The position numbers were made by a program, and so were the translations under genes. The notes under the pieces were generated by a model, which was given only the letters and a program-made list of their open reading frames with translations, did no database searches and was not told where the DNA came from. 64,000 nt of DNA from Salvia splendens (Eukaryota > Streptophyta > Magnoliopsida > Lamiales > Lamiaceae): contig NC_056039.1 of NCBI RefSeq assembly GCF_004379255.2, positions 34,423,883-34,487,882 of the forward strand. The letters are read 5' to 3'. Position 1 is the first letter of the stretch; each line of letters opens with the position of its first letter. This document shows, piece by piece, positions 13,001 through 25,679 of this stretch.

Positions 13001-13191
13001 GCTTGTCTGCGTATCAACATCTCCCTGCATAATTCAAATCCCTAAACAATCAATCGATAAATTCATTTATGGAAATGGAAAATCTCAGCGTATCGACAAA
13101 ATTAGAGGGTATTTGGAAGCAACAAAAAAAGTGAGCGGAAATGGAAATCGAGGATGAGTACACTCACGAGTGGAGCTCCATTTGATGCCAT
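10067..13191 (-). CDS. SWAP70-like PH-domain coiled-coil protein
   Basis: Ten exons on the minus strand: 13168-13191, 12920-13024, 12274-12335, 12102-12185, 11967-11998, 11701-11782, 11277-11505, 10951-11178, 10564-10856 and 10067-10397. They total 1470 nt, or 489 residues, with every join in phase. Residues ~35-135 form a PH domain (LRKWNERWVVLD, then NFQGLPKYDGCC, then GTPQKKDYFLC, then ATRAWVSTL). A long coiled coil rich in Glu, Lys and Ala follows (~205-390, e.g. DSTIKELAEKLSETAEAAEA), then an acidic, Ser-rich tail. This matches plant SWAP70, described as a PIP-binding guanine nucleotide exchange factor for Rac/ROP GTPases in immunity. The function is taken from the family. The ATG sits ~120 bp from a foldback MITE. 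Confidence 0.82.
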
Positions 13192-13314
13192 GGCGAATCT
13201 GATGAGATGAGCAATTTGGAGTAGGAATCGACGGAATTTACAGAGGGTTTTTGGTGATGATCTGCGGTTGGGGAGGTGGTTCGTTTGTTTGTGTGTTGAA
13301 TTTCTCTTTTTTTT

Positions 13315-13735
13315 GGGTAAATACAAAAACTCATACCAAATGTATCACATTTGTTTCATATTAGTACAAAAAGTTTAAAATTGTCATAAATCGTACAAAA
13401 GTTTCTTTCGTGTTTCAATTTAGTACATTTCTTTATATGTGTTTAAACGGTGTTAACTTTTTACTTATATGACGTACAAACTATGAAACAATGATAAAAA
13501 AATTTGTAACAATATGAAACAATCAAATTTTTTTTTATACCAACATGAAACAATGATGAAACATTTTGTACTTCACATAGACAAAGAGTTAACGCCGTTT
13601 AAACACATATAACAGAATGTACTAAATTGAAACACGAATAAAACTTTTTGTATGATTTATAGCAACTTCAAACTTTTTATACTAATATGAAACAAATGTG
13701 ATACATTTTATTTTGTATGAGTTATGTATTTACCC
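13315..13735. mobile_element. Foldback MITE at the 5' end of the SWAP70-like gene
   Basis: The two arms (about 13315-13500 and 13550-13735) are long imperfect inverted repeats. Both ends read GGGTAAATACA when read inward. Shared inner blocks include CACATTTGTTTCATATTAGT and TATATGTGTTTAAACGG. T-runs flank both ends, so the target duplication cannot be defined; a Mutator-like MITE with a T-rich 9-bp duplication is possible. No coding capacity is seen. Confidence 0.75.
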
Positions 13736-14232
13736 ATTTTTTTCTGGTAGATAATTAAATGCAAGAGCGCCCCAAGTAAAATGGTAAATGGAGAGTTAAA
13801 GAGAAATAACTATCATATTTACCTCTTCTTCATAAGATTTCATGCTCTAATGAAAAGCGTATATGAGGAGGTATTGTACCTTCTTTCATTTTGAGAATGT
13901 ATCTTTATCTATTCTTGACATAAAAGGTAAAAAATTAATTATTTTTGTTTGTCTTTTTAATTTACTTTTTTTCTTTAGAGTTCATTACTTTATAAGAAGA
14001 TATAAAAACCTTTTTAGAAGATAAATGTGAAATATTCCTTGCAAGTATACCTTTCCCCCTTGAGATGGTATGATAAAATGACTTTGTAAATTGCAAGCAA
14101 AACGTGACATTTTTTTATATATAAAAACACCTGTTCGATGATAGAAATCTTTTTATGTTTTTATATATAAAAACATTGTCCATTCCCAAACACTCTCATA
14201 CATTTCCGTTTAAACAATCTACTCTCATTTTA
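13736..14232. other. Intergenic AT-rich DNA
   Basis: No gene or complete element is recognised. A short near-repeat, TTTTTATATATAAAAACA, occurs twice around 14111-14175. Confidence 0.4.
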
Positions 14233-15842
14233 GGGCATCCACAGTGGGGCGGACAATAGGCCGCCCGATGCCTCGAGCACGCCATCGTCCGCTACTGTAG
14301 ATGTGCGGACGATGCACGATGCGTCGTCCTCATCCTAAGCTTAGTCCGCGGACGAAGCGTGGATGATAGGACATCGTCCGCGCCATTGGCCGCTCACTGT
14401 GGGCGACGCGAACGATGCAACGCGTTTTTGATTTTTTTTATTCGAAAATTGTGTTTATATAAATACATCTACCCCACATTTCATTTGTAACCTTTCCATT
14501 CAGTTTTTCACTTTCAACTTACGCTATAAAATGGATTCTGGTGAGTACTCAAGTCCCAATAGCCCGATGTTTGGAGACGGTACACGTTGGCCGGGTACAC
14601 AACCTGACGAATATCGGTCGTTCGACCCCAACACGCAGTACGATCCCGATTTCAGTACGAATTCGTACGGTCTCTCTGACATGGAGCCGTCTCCAACTCG
14701 CCTTGCCGCCCCTTCCCGTCGCGCCGCCGCCCCCGCCATAAAGAAGCGGACCAAGTACAGGGCGTACAAGTTGCCACCTCCGGCAACGAATGAAGAGTAT
14801 GCCCCCGAACGTACGAACTACCAACCGGATAAAACCCTCGTCTTGGCGATGTGTTGGGTGGATATATCGGAGGATCCGATATTCGCGAACAACCAAAAGC
14901 AGCTCGCGTACTGGGAGCGCATCGCCGAGCGCTACAATGAGGCGAAGCCGCCGACCGCGTATCAGCGCCATAGGAAGCAGCTCCGCAAGCACTGGGATCA
15001 GGTGAAGAAGCAAGTTAACCTGTTCGCGGCGGAGTACGAGAAGTGCTCGAGGGAGCATGGAAGCGGCGAGAGCTTGAGCGATGTGCGTGACAGAGCGTTG
15101 TTGTCGTACCAGTCCCTGTACGGCGACTTCAAACATTTCAGCATCTCGGCGCTTTTGAGGGACAAGCATAAGTTCCAAGGTGGGATTCTGCACACCGGTG
15201 CGACGAAGAGGACGAAGACCACCGACGCTGGTGGTTACACGAGCAGCGAAAGCGGAACTCGTCCGGTGGACCTCAACCGGACGTACATGGAGGAAGAGAA
15301 TTCCGGCACACCGATGTCCTCCGGCGTCCCATAGGCATCAAGGCTGCGAAGAATAAGGGGAAGGCAAAGGCGACATCCTCCTCGCAGATTCCGATCCCGA
15401 CCCCTACCCCGACCCCGGCGGCACTTGCGTACTCGGAGTTGGCAACGACCTCGATGGCGCGGACGTTGTTGGACACGCACAACGCCCTCATGAAGTGTAC
15501 GAATCCGGTTAGAGCCGAATACCTCCAGGGGTTGATCGATGAGCTGCGACGGAAGTTGGGAATTTTGTAGAGTATAACTTTTTTTTTTAATTTCTAACTC
15601 GTGTAACTTTTTTTTAATCAATGTAGTATTGTCGTATTTCATTTAATCGTTGTGTTTTTTAATTAGTTTGCATTTATATATTTGAAAACATTTAAATTAA
15701 ATAACAAAACAATAGCAAAACTTACATGGCTCGCCTTAGGGCGCCCCACTGCAGGTGGAAGGATATGAGGATAAAATGCTGACATGGCGGTGCATAAGAC
15801 GGACTTTAGGGCGCCCCTTAGAGCGCCCCATTGCTTATGCCC
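14233..15842 (+). mobile_element. PIF/Harbinger element carrying ORF1 only
   Basis: The ends are GGGCATCCACAGTGGGGCG (left) and, read inward from the right, GGGCATAAGCAATGGGGCG. The flanking triplets are TTA (14230-14232) and TGA (15843-15845), a mutated 3-bp duplication. The only coding unit inside is ORF1. No DDE transposase is present, so the element would depend on a transposase supplied elsewhere. Confidence 0.8.
14531..15570 (+). pseudogene. Harbinger ORF1 (Myb/SANT-like DNA-binding protein) with a frameshift
   Basis: The first frame (14531-15334, 267 codons) begins MDSGEYSSPNSPMFGDG. Its middle part reads DKTLVLAMCWVDISEDP, then QLAYWERIAERYNEAKPPT, then RKQLRKHWDQVKKQVNLFA, which is the trihelix/Myb-like fold of plant Harbinger ORF1 proteins (often annotated as NAM-associated or GST-T3-like). 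It ends at a stop at 15332-15334. The expected continuation lies in another frame: RRPIGIKAAKNKGKAKA, then about 60 residues ending YLQGLIDELRRKLGIL and TAG at 15568-15570. A one-step frameshift between about 15305 and 15325 therefore separates the two halves. In active relatives ORF1 binds the element ends and helps the transposase into the nucleus. Confidence 0.78.
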
Positions 15843-16349
15843 TGAAATGCCTACTCAATGGTCGTGCACTCGTGCTATACACTTTCTCGATCTTTCCAAT
15901 TCTCCTCATCTTCCCAAGACCTAAGTAATAGTGTTAAACTTTCCAATTCTCACACAATGTACGAGTTTTGTATATTGTCACTGAAAATCTTCAAAATTGT
16001 ATAGCCTACGCAAATATAAGGGTTTGGTACTATTAAAATTTCTTATAAAGTGGAGATTTTCACATGCGGCACACGAGCTTTGTACGTTGTAAGTAAATCA
16101 TGCATATTTATGAAATACCAGTAAATATTTAATCATGTGTAATCTAAAAGAACAATATTAATAAACTATAGTACGACGCAATGGGGCACTCTGAAATACA
16201 CGTCTCACACATCCGACTCTATTTGAATAGTGCAAACTCATAAATTAAAATTTATGTGCCTTCAACAATAATTCGAAAATTACATTAGAAAATTGATGCA
16301 AGTTGGGTGAATGTTACTTATTTAAGAGGCGGTGGAACGAGCGACATTA
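15843..16349. other. Spacer between two Harbinger-type elements
   Basis: This is AT-rich non-coding DNA with no gene recognised. It ends with the TTA target triplet of the next element at 16347-16349. Confidence 0.4.
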
Positions 16350-17083
16350 GAGCATCCACAACCGTGCTCTTGCCAGCGGCACGGTTGTGGGCCCGGGCGG
16401 TACTATTCATGCCTGCTCTCTGGCAAGAGCACAATACCCACAACTGTGCTCTTCCGCAAGGACGAGCACAATTAATATAAAATTCAATTAAACAAAAACA
16501 TTTCCATAATATTAAAATTCATTTAAAAACCACAATAAATATTACAAATTACAAATAAAATTAAAAATTACATAATTAAAATCCTAAAAATTAAAAATTA
16601 CATAATTACAATCCTAAAAATTAATAATTACATAATTAAACTCCTAAAAATTAAAAATTACATAATTAAACTCATAAAAATTGAGATTTAGAGAGTTGTT
16701 TAGTATAGTGTCATTTTTTGTGTTTGAAATGATAGTATTTATAGATGAAAGTATGAGTTTTGGGGTAAAAATAATGAAAAAAAATAAATTAAAAGTGTGG
16801 AAAAAATGGATAAAATTATTAGGAAGTGAGAAAATATTTTTTTTATTAATTTTGAATTTTTCAGATTTTTTCGATTTTATTAAAAAAATAATAATAAAAA
16901 ATGATAAATCAACGGGCCAATCAGAAGCTGCCACGTCGCCACCTCGTGCTCTTGCCGCTGGCACGGACGTGCTCTTAGCTAAGAGCACCACCCTGCCAGC
17001 GGCAGGGCGCATCAACGGACGAGCTCCGTCCTTGCCAGCGGCAAGGACGGCGGTGAGCATGCTGCTCACCGCTGCGGATGGTC
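16350..17083. mobile_element. Non-autonomous PIF/Harbinger-type element
   Basis: The left end is GAGCATCCACAACCGTGCTC. The right end read inward is GACCATCCGCAGCGGTGAGC. The flanking duplication is TTA (16347-16349 and 17084-17086). The subterminal GC-rich block with GCCAGCGGCA repeats occurs at both ends around an AT-rich core. Open frames in the core are low complexity and match no transposase part. Confidence 0.78.
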
Positions 17084-17443
17084 TTAAGCTTTCTAAATAT
17101 GTTATGACATGAGAAAAGATTTGCTATTGCAAAACGTATAAACAATAAAAAAAAGTCTGAATAAAAGAGAATGGAACACTAAACTGTGAAATGAAAGCCA
17201 AAGCAAAATTGTTTTATTTACTAACATAAATATTTTAGTAGTTAATCTTTTGCTAATACAGATATCGAATTCACCTATTTAATTTTCTACTTATGTAAGA
17301 TGTGTGTAGGAGTAGCATCATTCTATCATAGATAAATACAGTACATTCGAATTTAGTGTTTTAAAAAATCTCAAATTTCCAGCGCCATAACTTTCAATCC
17401 ATCTCTCGTTCAAAAACCCTACACCAAAAACCCATCGCCGGCG

Positions 17444-20400
17444 ATGACGGCCGTTCCCAAGCCACCGTCGAGCTTCGCCGTCACTCCGCACAAGCTCTCC
17501 ATTTGCATCTTGGTTCAAGTTTACGCACCGCCTTCTCAAATTTCCATTCCATTCCCTTTCTCATCCGTTTCGCAGCACAACTGTCTCGGGATTTTCCTCA
17601 TATCCCTCACCAAGGTTTAATCCGAGTCCAAAATATCACAATTTAATTGATATTTTGATCAGAAAGCGGGTAGCTCAGTCTATCTCGTTTTGGATTATGC
17701 AGGAATGTGGTGGCATTTTCGAGCCTACGCTTGATGAGCTCATTGCTCAGCTGAAGGAGATTGATGGATTGCTCAATCACTGGTTGAGTGACCACTTAAT
17801 GGGGAAGCTTTCGTCGCTGGCCTCACCGGATGACTTGTTCAATTTATTTGCTGATTTGCGAGGTAGCTCTTGTTTTCTTCTCTTGCTAGTGAAAAACTCA
17901 CAATGCGATTTTGCATTAGCGCTGCAAGTTTGGTGCACAATGTATGTAGTTTTTCGTTAAATGCCGATGCTAATGCAGCAGTTGTTCTGTTTGAGTTGGC
18001 TGTAGCTTGGTTTATGACATAGTACTTGATAGTGTTTTGGTGGAAATGAATCAGAGTTCTTTTGGTTTAGTGCTTCTGTTTTTATCATCAGGGATCCTTG
18101 GGGGCTCGGACTCTAATGTTATGGATGATGATCAGATTATGCTGGATCCTAATAGCATCATTGGCATGTTTGTACGACGTTGCTTGCTTACCTTTAATCA
18201 GATGTCATTTGAGGTAATTGTATGCCGCATTCCATCTTCAATGAACATGTTGATGGTTGTACTCTCTCTCTCTCTCTCTATCTATCTATCTATATATATA
18301 TATATATACATACTTGCCTCTTGGTGTCCGTGTGTTGGAAATACCTTCTATACTATCAATAATTCATTACCTCCCTTCTTATGCTATAATATGTTTTTAC
18401 TTCAGAAGTCATGTATCCAAAATTACTTTCTCACTTCAGGGTATTTGCCATCTCTTAACAAGTATTGGGGCATATTGCAAGGATTCCTTCTCAGGTTACC
18501 AACCGTATGAATTACCACATTTGGATGAGTCCAGTAGCTATTCAAATGTTCCATCAGAATATGAGAATATGGAGATGGAAAGTTTTTATGAGAAATCTGT
18601 TGAAGATTTTGAGGAAAGAAAAATGGAGATTGGAAGAACCCCTTTCTACGGACATGCATCAAAGACCGTTTCTGAATTTGGTGATGGTACTCTTGTGAGA
18701 GATCTTATTTTTAGCAAAATTTTGGTGATTCTGTGTTAGGTTCTAGTTGCATGTTTCAGATTATACTTTATTTGCACTATTAAAGTCCATGCCATGAGCT
18801 TTGACATCTTGATTTCACTGGTCATAGATAGTGGTATCTCTTCAAGCCACAGGCTGGAACATATGGATAAGAATGCAGAAGCTAAGTCTTGTTTATTGTC
18901 TTCGAGTGATATGTCAAGGGATATTGGCTCTGTTAGTGGGACTTTCCTACACACAAATTGGCAGGTACAAGGTTACCTATCAGAGCGAGCAGATGTTATC
19001 GAGAAGTAAGTGATTTTTCTATTATATTTTTGTCTTTTGTATAGTTTATATGTATCAAGAAGCTGCAGATTAGTTGGAGCTAATGAAGCTGGATAAAACT
19101 ATATCATTTTTTTTTGGAGTCAGATATGGAAGCTCTTTCCCTCTTGATGCTTTTGAATCCATACTGAAAAAGCTCCAGCAGTTGGCACCTGAATTACATC
19201 GAGTGAGTTTCCTTTTGGAACTTTCTGAGTCTATGACTGTATCATGATTAGGAGATCACTTCAACTGTACCTGACAATTGTTTTGTTTATTTTCCAATTT
19301 TAGGTTCACTACTTGAGATATTTGAATAACCTCTATCATGATGATTATCCGGGGGCACTGGAAAACCTCCACCGTTATTTTGATTATAGGTATGGATTGA
19401 TGCATGTCCATCCTCTTGAATTTTCCTTATGTTTAACTTCATGTATCTATTCTGCCAAAAATAATATATGTTTCGTTTATTTGTCTGTTTGGTTTTAACT
19501 TAGTGAGAATAAAAGGCATCTGGTTCTAAAGAAGATCACATTTCTCCATGCTTCTCTCATGACAAATGAGATGAATAAGTTGAGGAGCTTACTTATACTT
19601 ATTTCCTTATGTGAAAAATATTCATGATAAAGTGCAGGGACTGAAGGAGTTGAATGTGTTCCTCCTCCATCTGGATGCAGTAGTTTCGGAAGATATGAGA
19701 TCGCTTTATTATGTTTAGGAATGATGCAATTTCATCTAGGACACCCGAAGGAAGCTTTGGAGGTAAGCATATGGATTCCAGTCTAATCCATTCTTATTGT
19801 CTACCTTCTTCAATTTTCTCTGTTTGCTGTTATTGTTGTTTTCTTGTCATCTATTTTGGGACTGCCAGCATGTTATGTATTGCTGTTTTAAAGGATCTAT
19901 TAAACGCTACTTGACTCGTACTTCTCTTCACATGTTCAGGTATTAACTGAAGCAGTTCGAGTTTCTCAGCAGGTAAATACTTTATGTTTAGCTTCAGTTA
20001 GGCTCATTTAGTTTCATTCTCAATTTTTATGAGTTGGGTTCAGCCCGTGTGTTGTGGTGATGTGGTCATATTCTTAGGAACTCTTCATCCCCAGCCAACT
20101 GACCTTTTAAAAGCAACTGAATCTGTCAATCACATGCTAACCAGGTTAAGTTGAACTTGATTGTAGACTGCTACATTGCGTGGAAGACTCTTGATTAACT
20201 TCCCAGAAAGAACCTAAAAGTAGTTAGGCCTGAAGTAGTTATGCACACTAAGTTGGAGGGATCCAATTAAGTGTTATTCTTGGCTGAGAAACTCAAATTA
20301 TGTCTTGAATATTTTGGTTGTTTTAGAACTTGTTATTTCTACTAGTTCACCAAACGCTAAGTGATGGTATGGTTGTTCTACACTTTTATGTGACAAATTG

Positions 20401-23400
20401 TTTTGCAGTTAATTTTCGTTCAGCCATTTCCTTCCGCCAGTTGCTTTGGTTGTTTCTTTGAGTTTTTGGTTCCTCTTATTGGAAATTCTGATGTTTTGTT
20501 AACTTCATTAAAACACTCTCTGGATCTAATTTTATATCAAACGTGCAGTACAGTGATGATACTTGTCTTGCATATACACTGGCTGCTATTTCCAACCTCT
20601 TGTCTGAAGTAGGAATATCAAAGACATCTGGAATTATTGGATCTTCGTATTCACCTGTTGCTGGTATGGGGACATCATTATCCGTCCAACAACAATTATA
20701 CGTACTTTTACGGAGATCTTTGAAGAGGGCAGAAAGTCTGAAGTTGAAAAGACTGGTAGCATCTATTCATCTCGAAATTGCTAAGTATGATATAACGGTG
20801 AGGATTCTGTAATTTTCTTTTGTTGCACAGTATTGGCCTAAAAACATACTATCTAAGTATACTTTGTGTTTAGGGGGAATCTAATTTCTATACTTTGATT
20901 TGCAGCATGTACAAAGGCCACTGCTTTCATTTGGCCCGAAGGCTTCCATGAAACTTAGAACGCACCCTGCCAACATCTACAAGGTTCTTCCTCTTGCTTT
21001 AATCTTTTTGATTTTTTTTCCTGCTGATATTGTCTTGAGATTATAAATAACGCTATCTTTCTCTTACTGCTGTCATGAGTATTGCAGGAATTGTGGTTGA
21101 GTTCTCGTCTAATAAATGATTTTGGGGATGAAAGTTCTGTATTGACTGCTGATGGCGCTTTTTGTACAAATTGGCTGAAAAGTCTTAAAAAGCCACTAGA
21201 CTCATTGATATTCAGTCAAGAAAATGAATCAAGAAGTAATTCCAGTTCTTTCCAATTTTCTGCACAACCGAGCTCAATTCCTGGATCCGTTGTACAATTA
21301 TTAGGATCGTCCTATCTAGTCCGTGCTAGTTCATGGGAGATGTATGGCAGGTGATCTACTCAAGACCTCTTATCGTATTAGTTCTTGAAGTTGGACGAGT
21401 TTTCTAATTGTCTTGTGGATGCTATATCATGATATCCTATTTCGTAAATAGATTTGTAGCTTTTTTCCACTAGACATTGGAAGGACAATCCCTACTCTCA
21501 TCTTGCCAGTTTCCTGAAGTGGCGAGTAATGGCTTCATCACCACGAATGCTATTATCTTCATTATTAATCTGATTGTGTTGCATGCGATATACAGAGTAT
21601 TCATTTTCTCCTTTGTAGTTTTCTCAACATTCTCCATTTTATATTCAGTGCTCCTCTAGCTCGAATAAATGCACTGACTTTTGCAACTTGCTTCGCAGAC
21701 TCCTCAAGGTAATTGCAATCTTTCCTGGGATCTATTACCTGCTGTTGTTTTATGTTATTTCTACTCTAATTTCTATGCTATTGAATATCATTACACAGTA
21801 ACTAGGTTTTTGGATCTTTTACAGTTTATCCGATGCTGCATTAGCATACTCCAAGCTTATCCAACATTTGGCTGTTTATAAAGGATACCAAGGTTGTAAA
21901 TGGATACCATTTCCTGATTAGTTTTTCCTGTCTCTATGCAAGTGGTTGTGTTTTTACAATATCTAGTAAGCAGGTTTGATTTTTATCTGCAAATTGGTCT
22001 TACTGCTAAGTGCTAAGTCCTGGGAAAGTCTTTGTTGGTACTGGACTTCCCTTCCCATTTGCTTAGTTTCTCCAGTGCCATAGAGACAATCTACTATTGA
22101 ATGCAGTGCACTCACAAAGTCACATGCACTGTCTGCAGAGAATAGAATGTGAAGAAAGGATTACACATTCCTTCTCTGACTCGTGTTTATAATTAATTAA
22201 AGACCCAGAGATAGCTTCCGAGTCATTTTGCATCTAGAATTTTCTTATGTCACATTAGAATCCCCTTTATATTAATTACTTGGTGTGCTCTTCCTTTATG
22301 ATTACTATGGGAAACTAAGAAGCCATATTTACCTGTTCGGACAATGGACTCTTAGACTCTTTTAACTATTAACATTTGCACTGATGCCTTGCTGGAAAGA
22401 AATCTCTGAGAATTTTCCTTAAAGCAGACATCACATAGCTAAGTTGATGTGATTTAGGACTCACCACCCTCTCCCAACCAGAAAGAGGAACATGAAAAGT
22501 TTCAGATCATTCCTAGATATTCATTTCTTCACAACTCTTATTTTCCTTGAATGAGTGCTGACAAACTCTCTTGTACAAGCACCTTATATAGTTCTCTTTT
22601 ACTTACATCCTATTTTGTATGCACTATCTAGATGCTTTTGCTGCCCTGAGAATAGCAGTAGCGAAGTTTGCATGTGTTTCAAAGTCCAGAATCATGTTAT
22701 TGAAACTACAGTTGCTGCATGAGTGTGCTTTACATAGGTATACTTTCTTACAGCAATATTTGCGTTATCCAATAAGTATTTACAGGACAGACACCTCACT
22801 GTTTCCATGCTTTAGGGGACATTTAAAACTAGCTCAGCAATTCAGTGATGAGCTTGGGGTTTTGGCCTCCTCTGTGACTGGTGTGGACATGGAGCTGAAG
22901 ACAGAAACTAGGCTCCGTCATGCTCGGACATTACTTGCTGCAAACCAGTATAGCCAGGTTTCGTATTCCTTGGCAAGATTTTATGCTCCTTATTTGTTTA
23001 CCAAAGTCAGTAAGAGGTCAATGATGAGCTATGCTTTTCAGAAAACAAAAAATGGAACATATCTTATTAGTGCTTTCATTCGTCTATTTCTAATGAGCTG
23101 GCCTTCATATATATATTTAGTGTCCCATTTGTTGGGTGAGCTAAACTGACCATTTTTTTGTATGTGCTACATTTTAATTGTATTTGATGGGAGTTGTTCT
23201 TGCAGGCTGCAGCTGTTGCACACGCTCTATTTTGCACATGTTATAAGTTTAACATGCAAGTGAAAAATGCTACTGTTCTTCTGTTGCTTGCCGAGATACA
23301 CAAGGTACACATCATAGGACCACACACAAATCCTTTATCTACTTGTATCACGCGATACTAGAACAAAATAGTGACTTCTGCTATGATTTGTATTGATTAT

Positions 23401-24469
23401 GATAATAAATTGAATGTTTCATCTTTAACTAGAAGGCTGTTTATACAACCAGGTTGTATTTGTTTGGTGTTTTGCTGCAGAAACAGCTATTGGTTTGTCA
23501 ACTTCTCATGCCATTTAAATTTGCTGAAATCTGTTTTTTTTAAATATTTTGCCGTTTCAGAGGTCAGGCAATGCTGTTTTAGGAATTCCATACGCTTTGG
23601 CTAGCCTTTCCTATTGCCAATCATTTAATCTGGATCTTCTAAAAGCCTCTGCAACATTAGTATTGGCTGAATTATGGCTCTCTCTTGGACCAAATCACGC
23701 AAAAAAGGCATTGGCCCTCTTACACAGCTGTTTCCCCATGCTTCTTGGTCATGGTGGTTTGGAGCTACGCTCTCGAGCACTTATTATGGAAGCCAAATGC
23801 TATTTGGCTGACCCAGACTTTTCAGGTATTTTACTGCTATCTCCTTCCTTTATTGTTTTCCACCTTCAGCTTCTTCGACAGAGTTAGGGTGTGTCTTAAC
23901 TCAAGGATGGGAGTGGAAATATTTTCTGGACTGGTAAGGAAATGGTTGAGATGTAATCTATTAATAACTTCTATTTTTCTTTCAATAGTTTCGGACAATC
24001 CAGAGATGGTGCTAGAACCTTTAACACAAGCTTCCGAAGAACTTCAACTATTGGAGGTTGGTTAATCTCCTGACTTGTTATTTGTATTTTGTGCATATGC
24101 GACTAGTGCTTAATTTCCCACAGAACATCTACTCGTGATCAAATTCAAACATGAAAGAACCATGAAACTGTGTGGGAATGGTTCTAATAACTTTATGACA
24201 CTGAAAATCTATGCTTGTCCATGCTTTGAGCATCATCGCTGAAGATGATATTGAAATTCCAATATTAATTGACTACCAAGATAACAATTACTTCTTTACA
24301 GTATCATGAATTGGCATCAGAAGCTTTCTACTTGTTGGCCATTGTATACGACAAGCTCAGGTGGTTTGATGACAGGGAAGAAGCTGCATCTTCGTTCAGG
24401 AAGCACATTACTGCTTTTGAGAATCCAGAAGGAATGGACGATTCTCTCTTCAGTAAGTCAGTTTGCTGA
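17444..24469 (+). CDS. APC5: Anaphase-promoting complex subunit 5 (APC5)
   Basis: Twenty exons were assembled: 17444-17614, 17703-17862, 18092-18213, 18440-18686, 18828-19005, 19124-19202, 19304-19389, 19633-19762, 19940-19972, 20549-20797, 20906-20983, 21088-21350, 21649-21708, 21825-21892, 22632-22737, 22816-22957, 23206-23304, 23561-23825, 23989-24056 and 24302-24469. They sum to 2772 nt, or 923 residues, in one open frame. The start reads MTAVPKPPSSFAVTPHKLSI. Inner landmarks are HYLRYLNNLYHDDYPGALEN, GRYEIALLCLGMMQFHLGHP, and the TPR-like C-terminal half with LRHARTLLAANQYSQ, NATVLLLLAEIHK and YHELASEAFYLLAIVYDKL. APC5 is a scaffold subunit of the APC/C ubiquitin ligase that drives anaphase and mitotic exit. 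I found no lesion. The last few residues after LFSK could vary with splicing. Confidence 0.94.
18257..18310. repeat. (CT)n / (TA)n microsatellite in APC5 intron 3
   Basis: A run of CT dinucleotides passes through CTAT units into TA dinucleotides. It lies wholly inside the third APC5 intron. Confidence 0.85.
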
Positions 24470-25679
24470 TGTCTATAGACTATGTGTTCACATATGGAGT
24501 ATGTATTACTGAAATAAATCTTTGCCTGCATCTTAACTAGTAGTACTCATTTATTTTGTGTATTGATACCAGTGTTTGTCTAATCGCCAATATCATGTTC
24601 TGTCACAATTCATTTGCACAATGTAATATATAGTTCTATATTTCAAAAGCTCCATTTTTAGTCTAAAGTTTGTTTGCAATTGTGTTCTGTGTGAGGTGAA
24701 ATATGGCATAGGTCACAACCCCTCACAGTTTGCTATATGACACCATGCATCTCAGATCTGCCCGCCCAACCGATCTCGTATGTTAATTTGTGTTTTCGTA
24801 GTGACTTGAAACCCTGACTTATTGGTTGGAAAAAAACGTCTTAACAAGTAGGGTTGAGTTATTGTCAATCCTAATGGTTTGTCTGAATGGATATTCACTT
24901 GTAGCTTCCGTGTGGGACTCCTTGAACAACAATTCTGGACTCCTCTTGATTTAACTATATTAGTTACACATATTGCAAATGATTTCCTTTTCAGTTAAAG
25001 ATTTAATGTTTAAAAGGAAGGCTGCCAAAAATAGTAGCCGTTTTAAAGTGAAAATGGTTTGATTTGAAGTACAGTACAGTGGTCCAAAATGACTAGTGAT
25101 AGTAATACAATAAAGTAGCATTGTGTGTGTGGACTGGAACTCGTTCCGTGTATGGTTTGGGCTCATCCATTTAATTGATTTGGATTACACCAATTTGTTT
25201 GTCATCCTGCTTATCTTGCCACGTCTCCATGTCCAACTTATTTATCAAATTTTTTATTTTCAAAATACATTTACTTGAATTTGATTTATTTCATTCCACT
25301 TAAATTATACTCCATACTGTATTAGGATATCAATAACATAGCCATTTACTCATCTAGTAAACATCAATTAATAAACTCAACCATCTTACTTCTCTTTTCA
25401 TTATTACTTCAATTATTAGTCCTCCTTATTTACTCTCTTCTTCATCATCATCATCATCATCATCAGTACATTCAACTACTTTTTATTTTCTCTATTATTA
25501 TTAGGTCACAAAATGACATTTACTTTGGAATGGAATGAGTATTTTAAGAGTTAATAATACTGAAAGAAGGGGGTAAAAGCGTGAATTCCGTTGGAGTTAA
25601 CTAAACAGAAACAAACGTCCATATTAAAAGCCATTGCCCAGAAAATTTTGTGGCGATCAGTTCCATTACTCCTCCATAC
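24470..25679. other. APC5-HPPD intergenic region and HPPD promoter
   Basis: No gene is seen. A short CAT/ATC repeat lies at about 25444-25466. The HPPD transcription start presumably lies within the last few hundred bases; I could not fix a TATA box with confidence. Confidence 0.45.

Noticed and set aside
14549..15193. 214-codon minus-strand frame opposite Harbinger ORF1
   Set aside because: It is antisense to a recognisable protein, with low-complexity composition and no homology.
16644..17112. Overlapping frames of 141 and 143 codons in the third Harbinger-type element
   Set aside because: They are Lys/Ile/Phe-rich low-complexity translations of an AT-rich core and of the GC-rich subterminal repeat, with no transposase motif.
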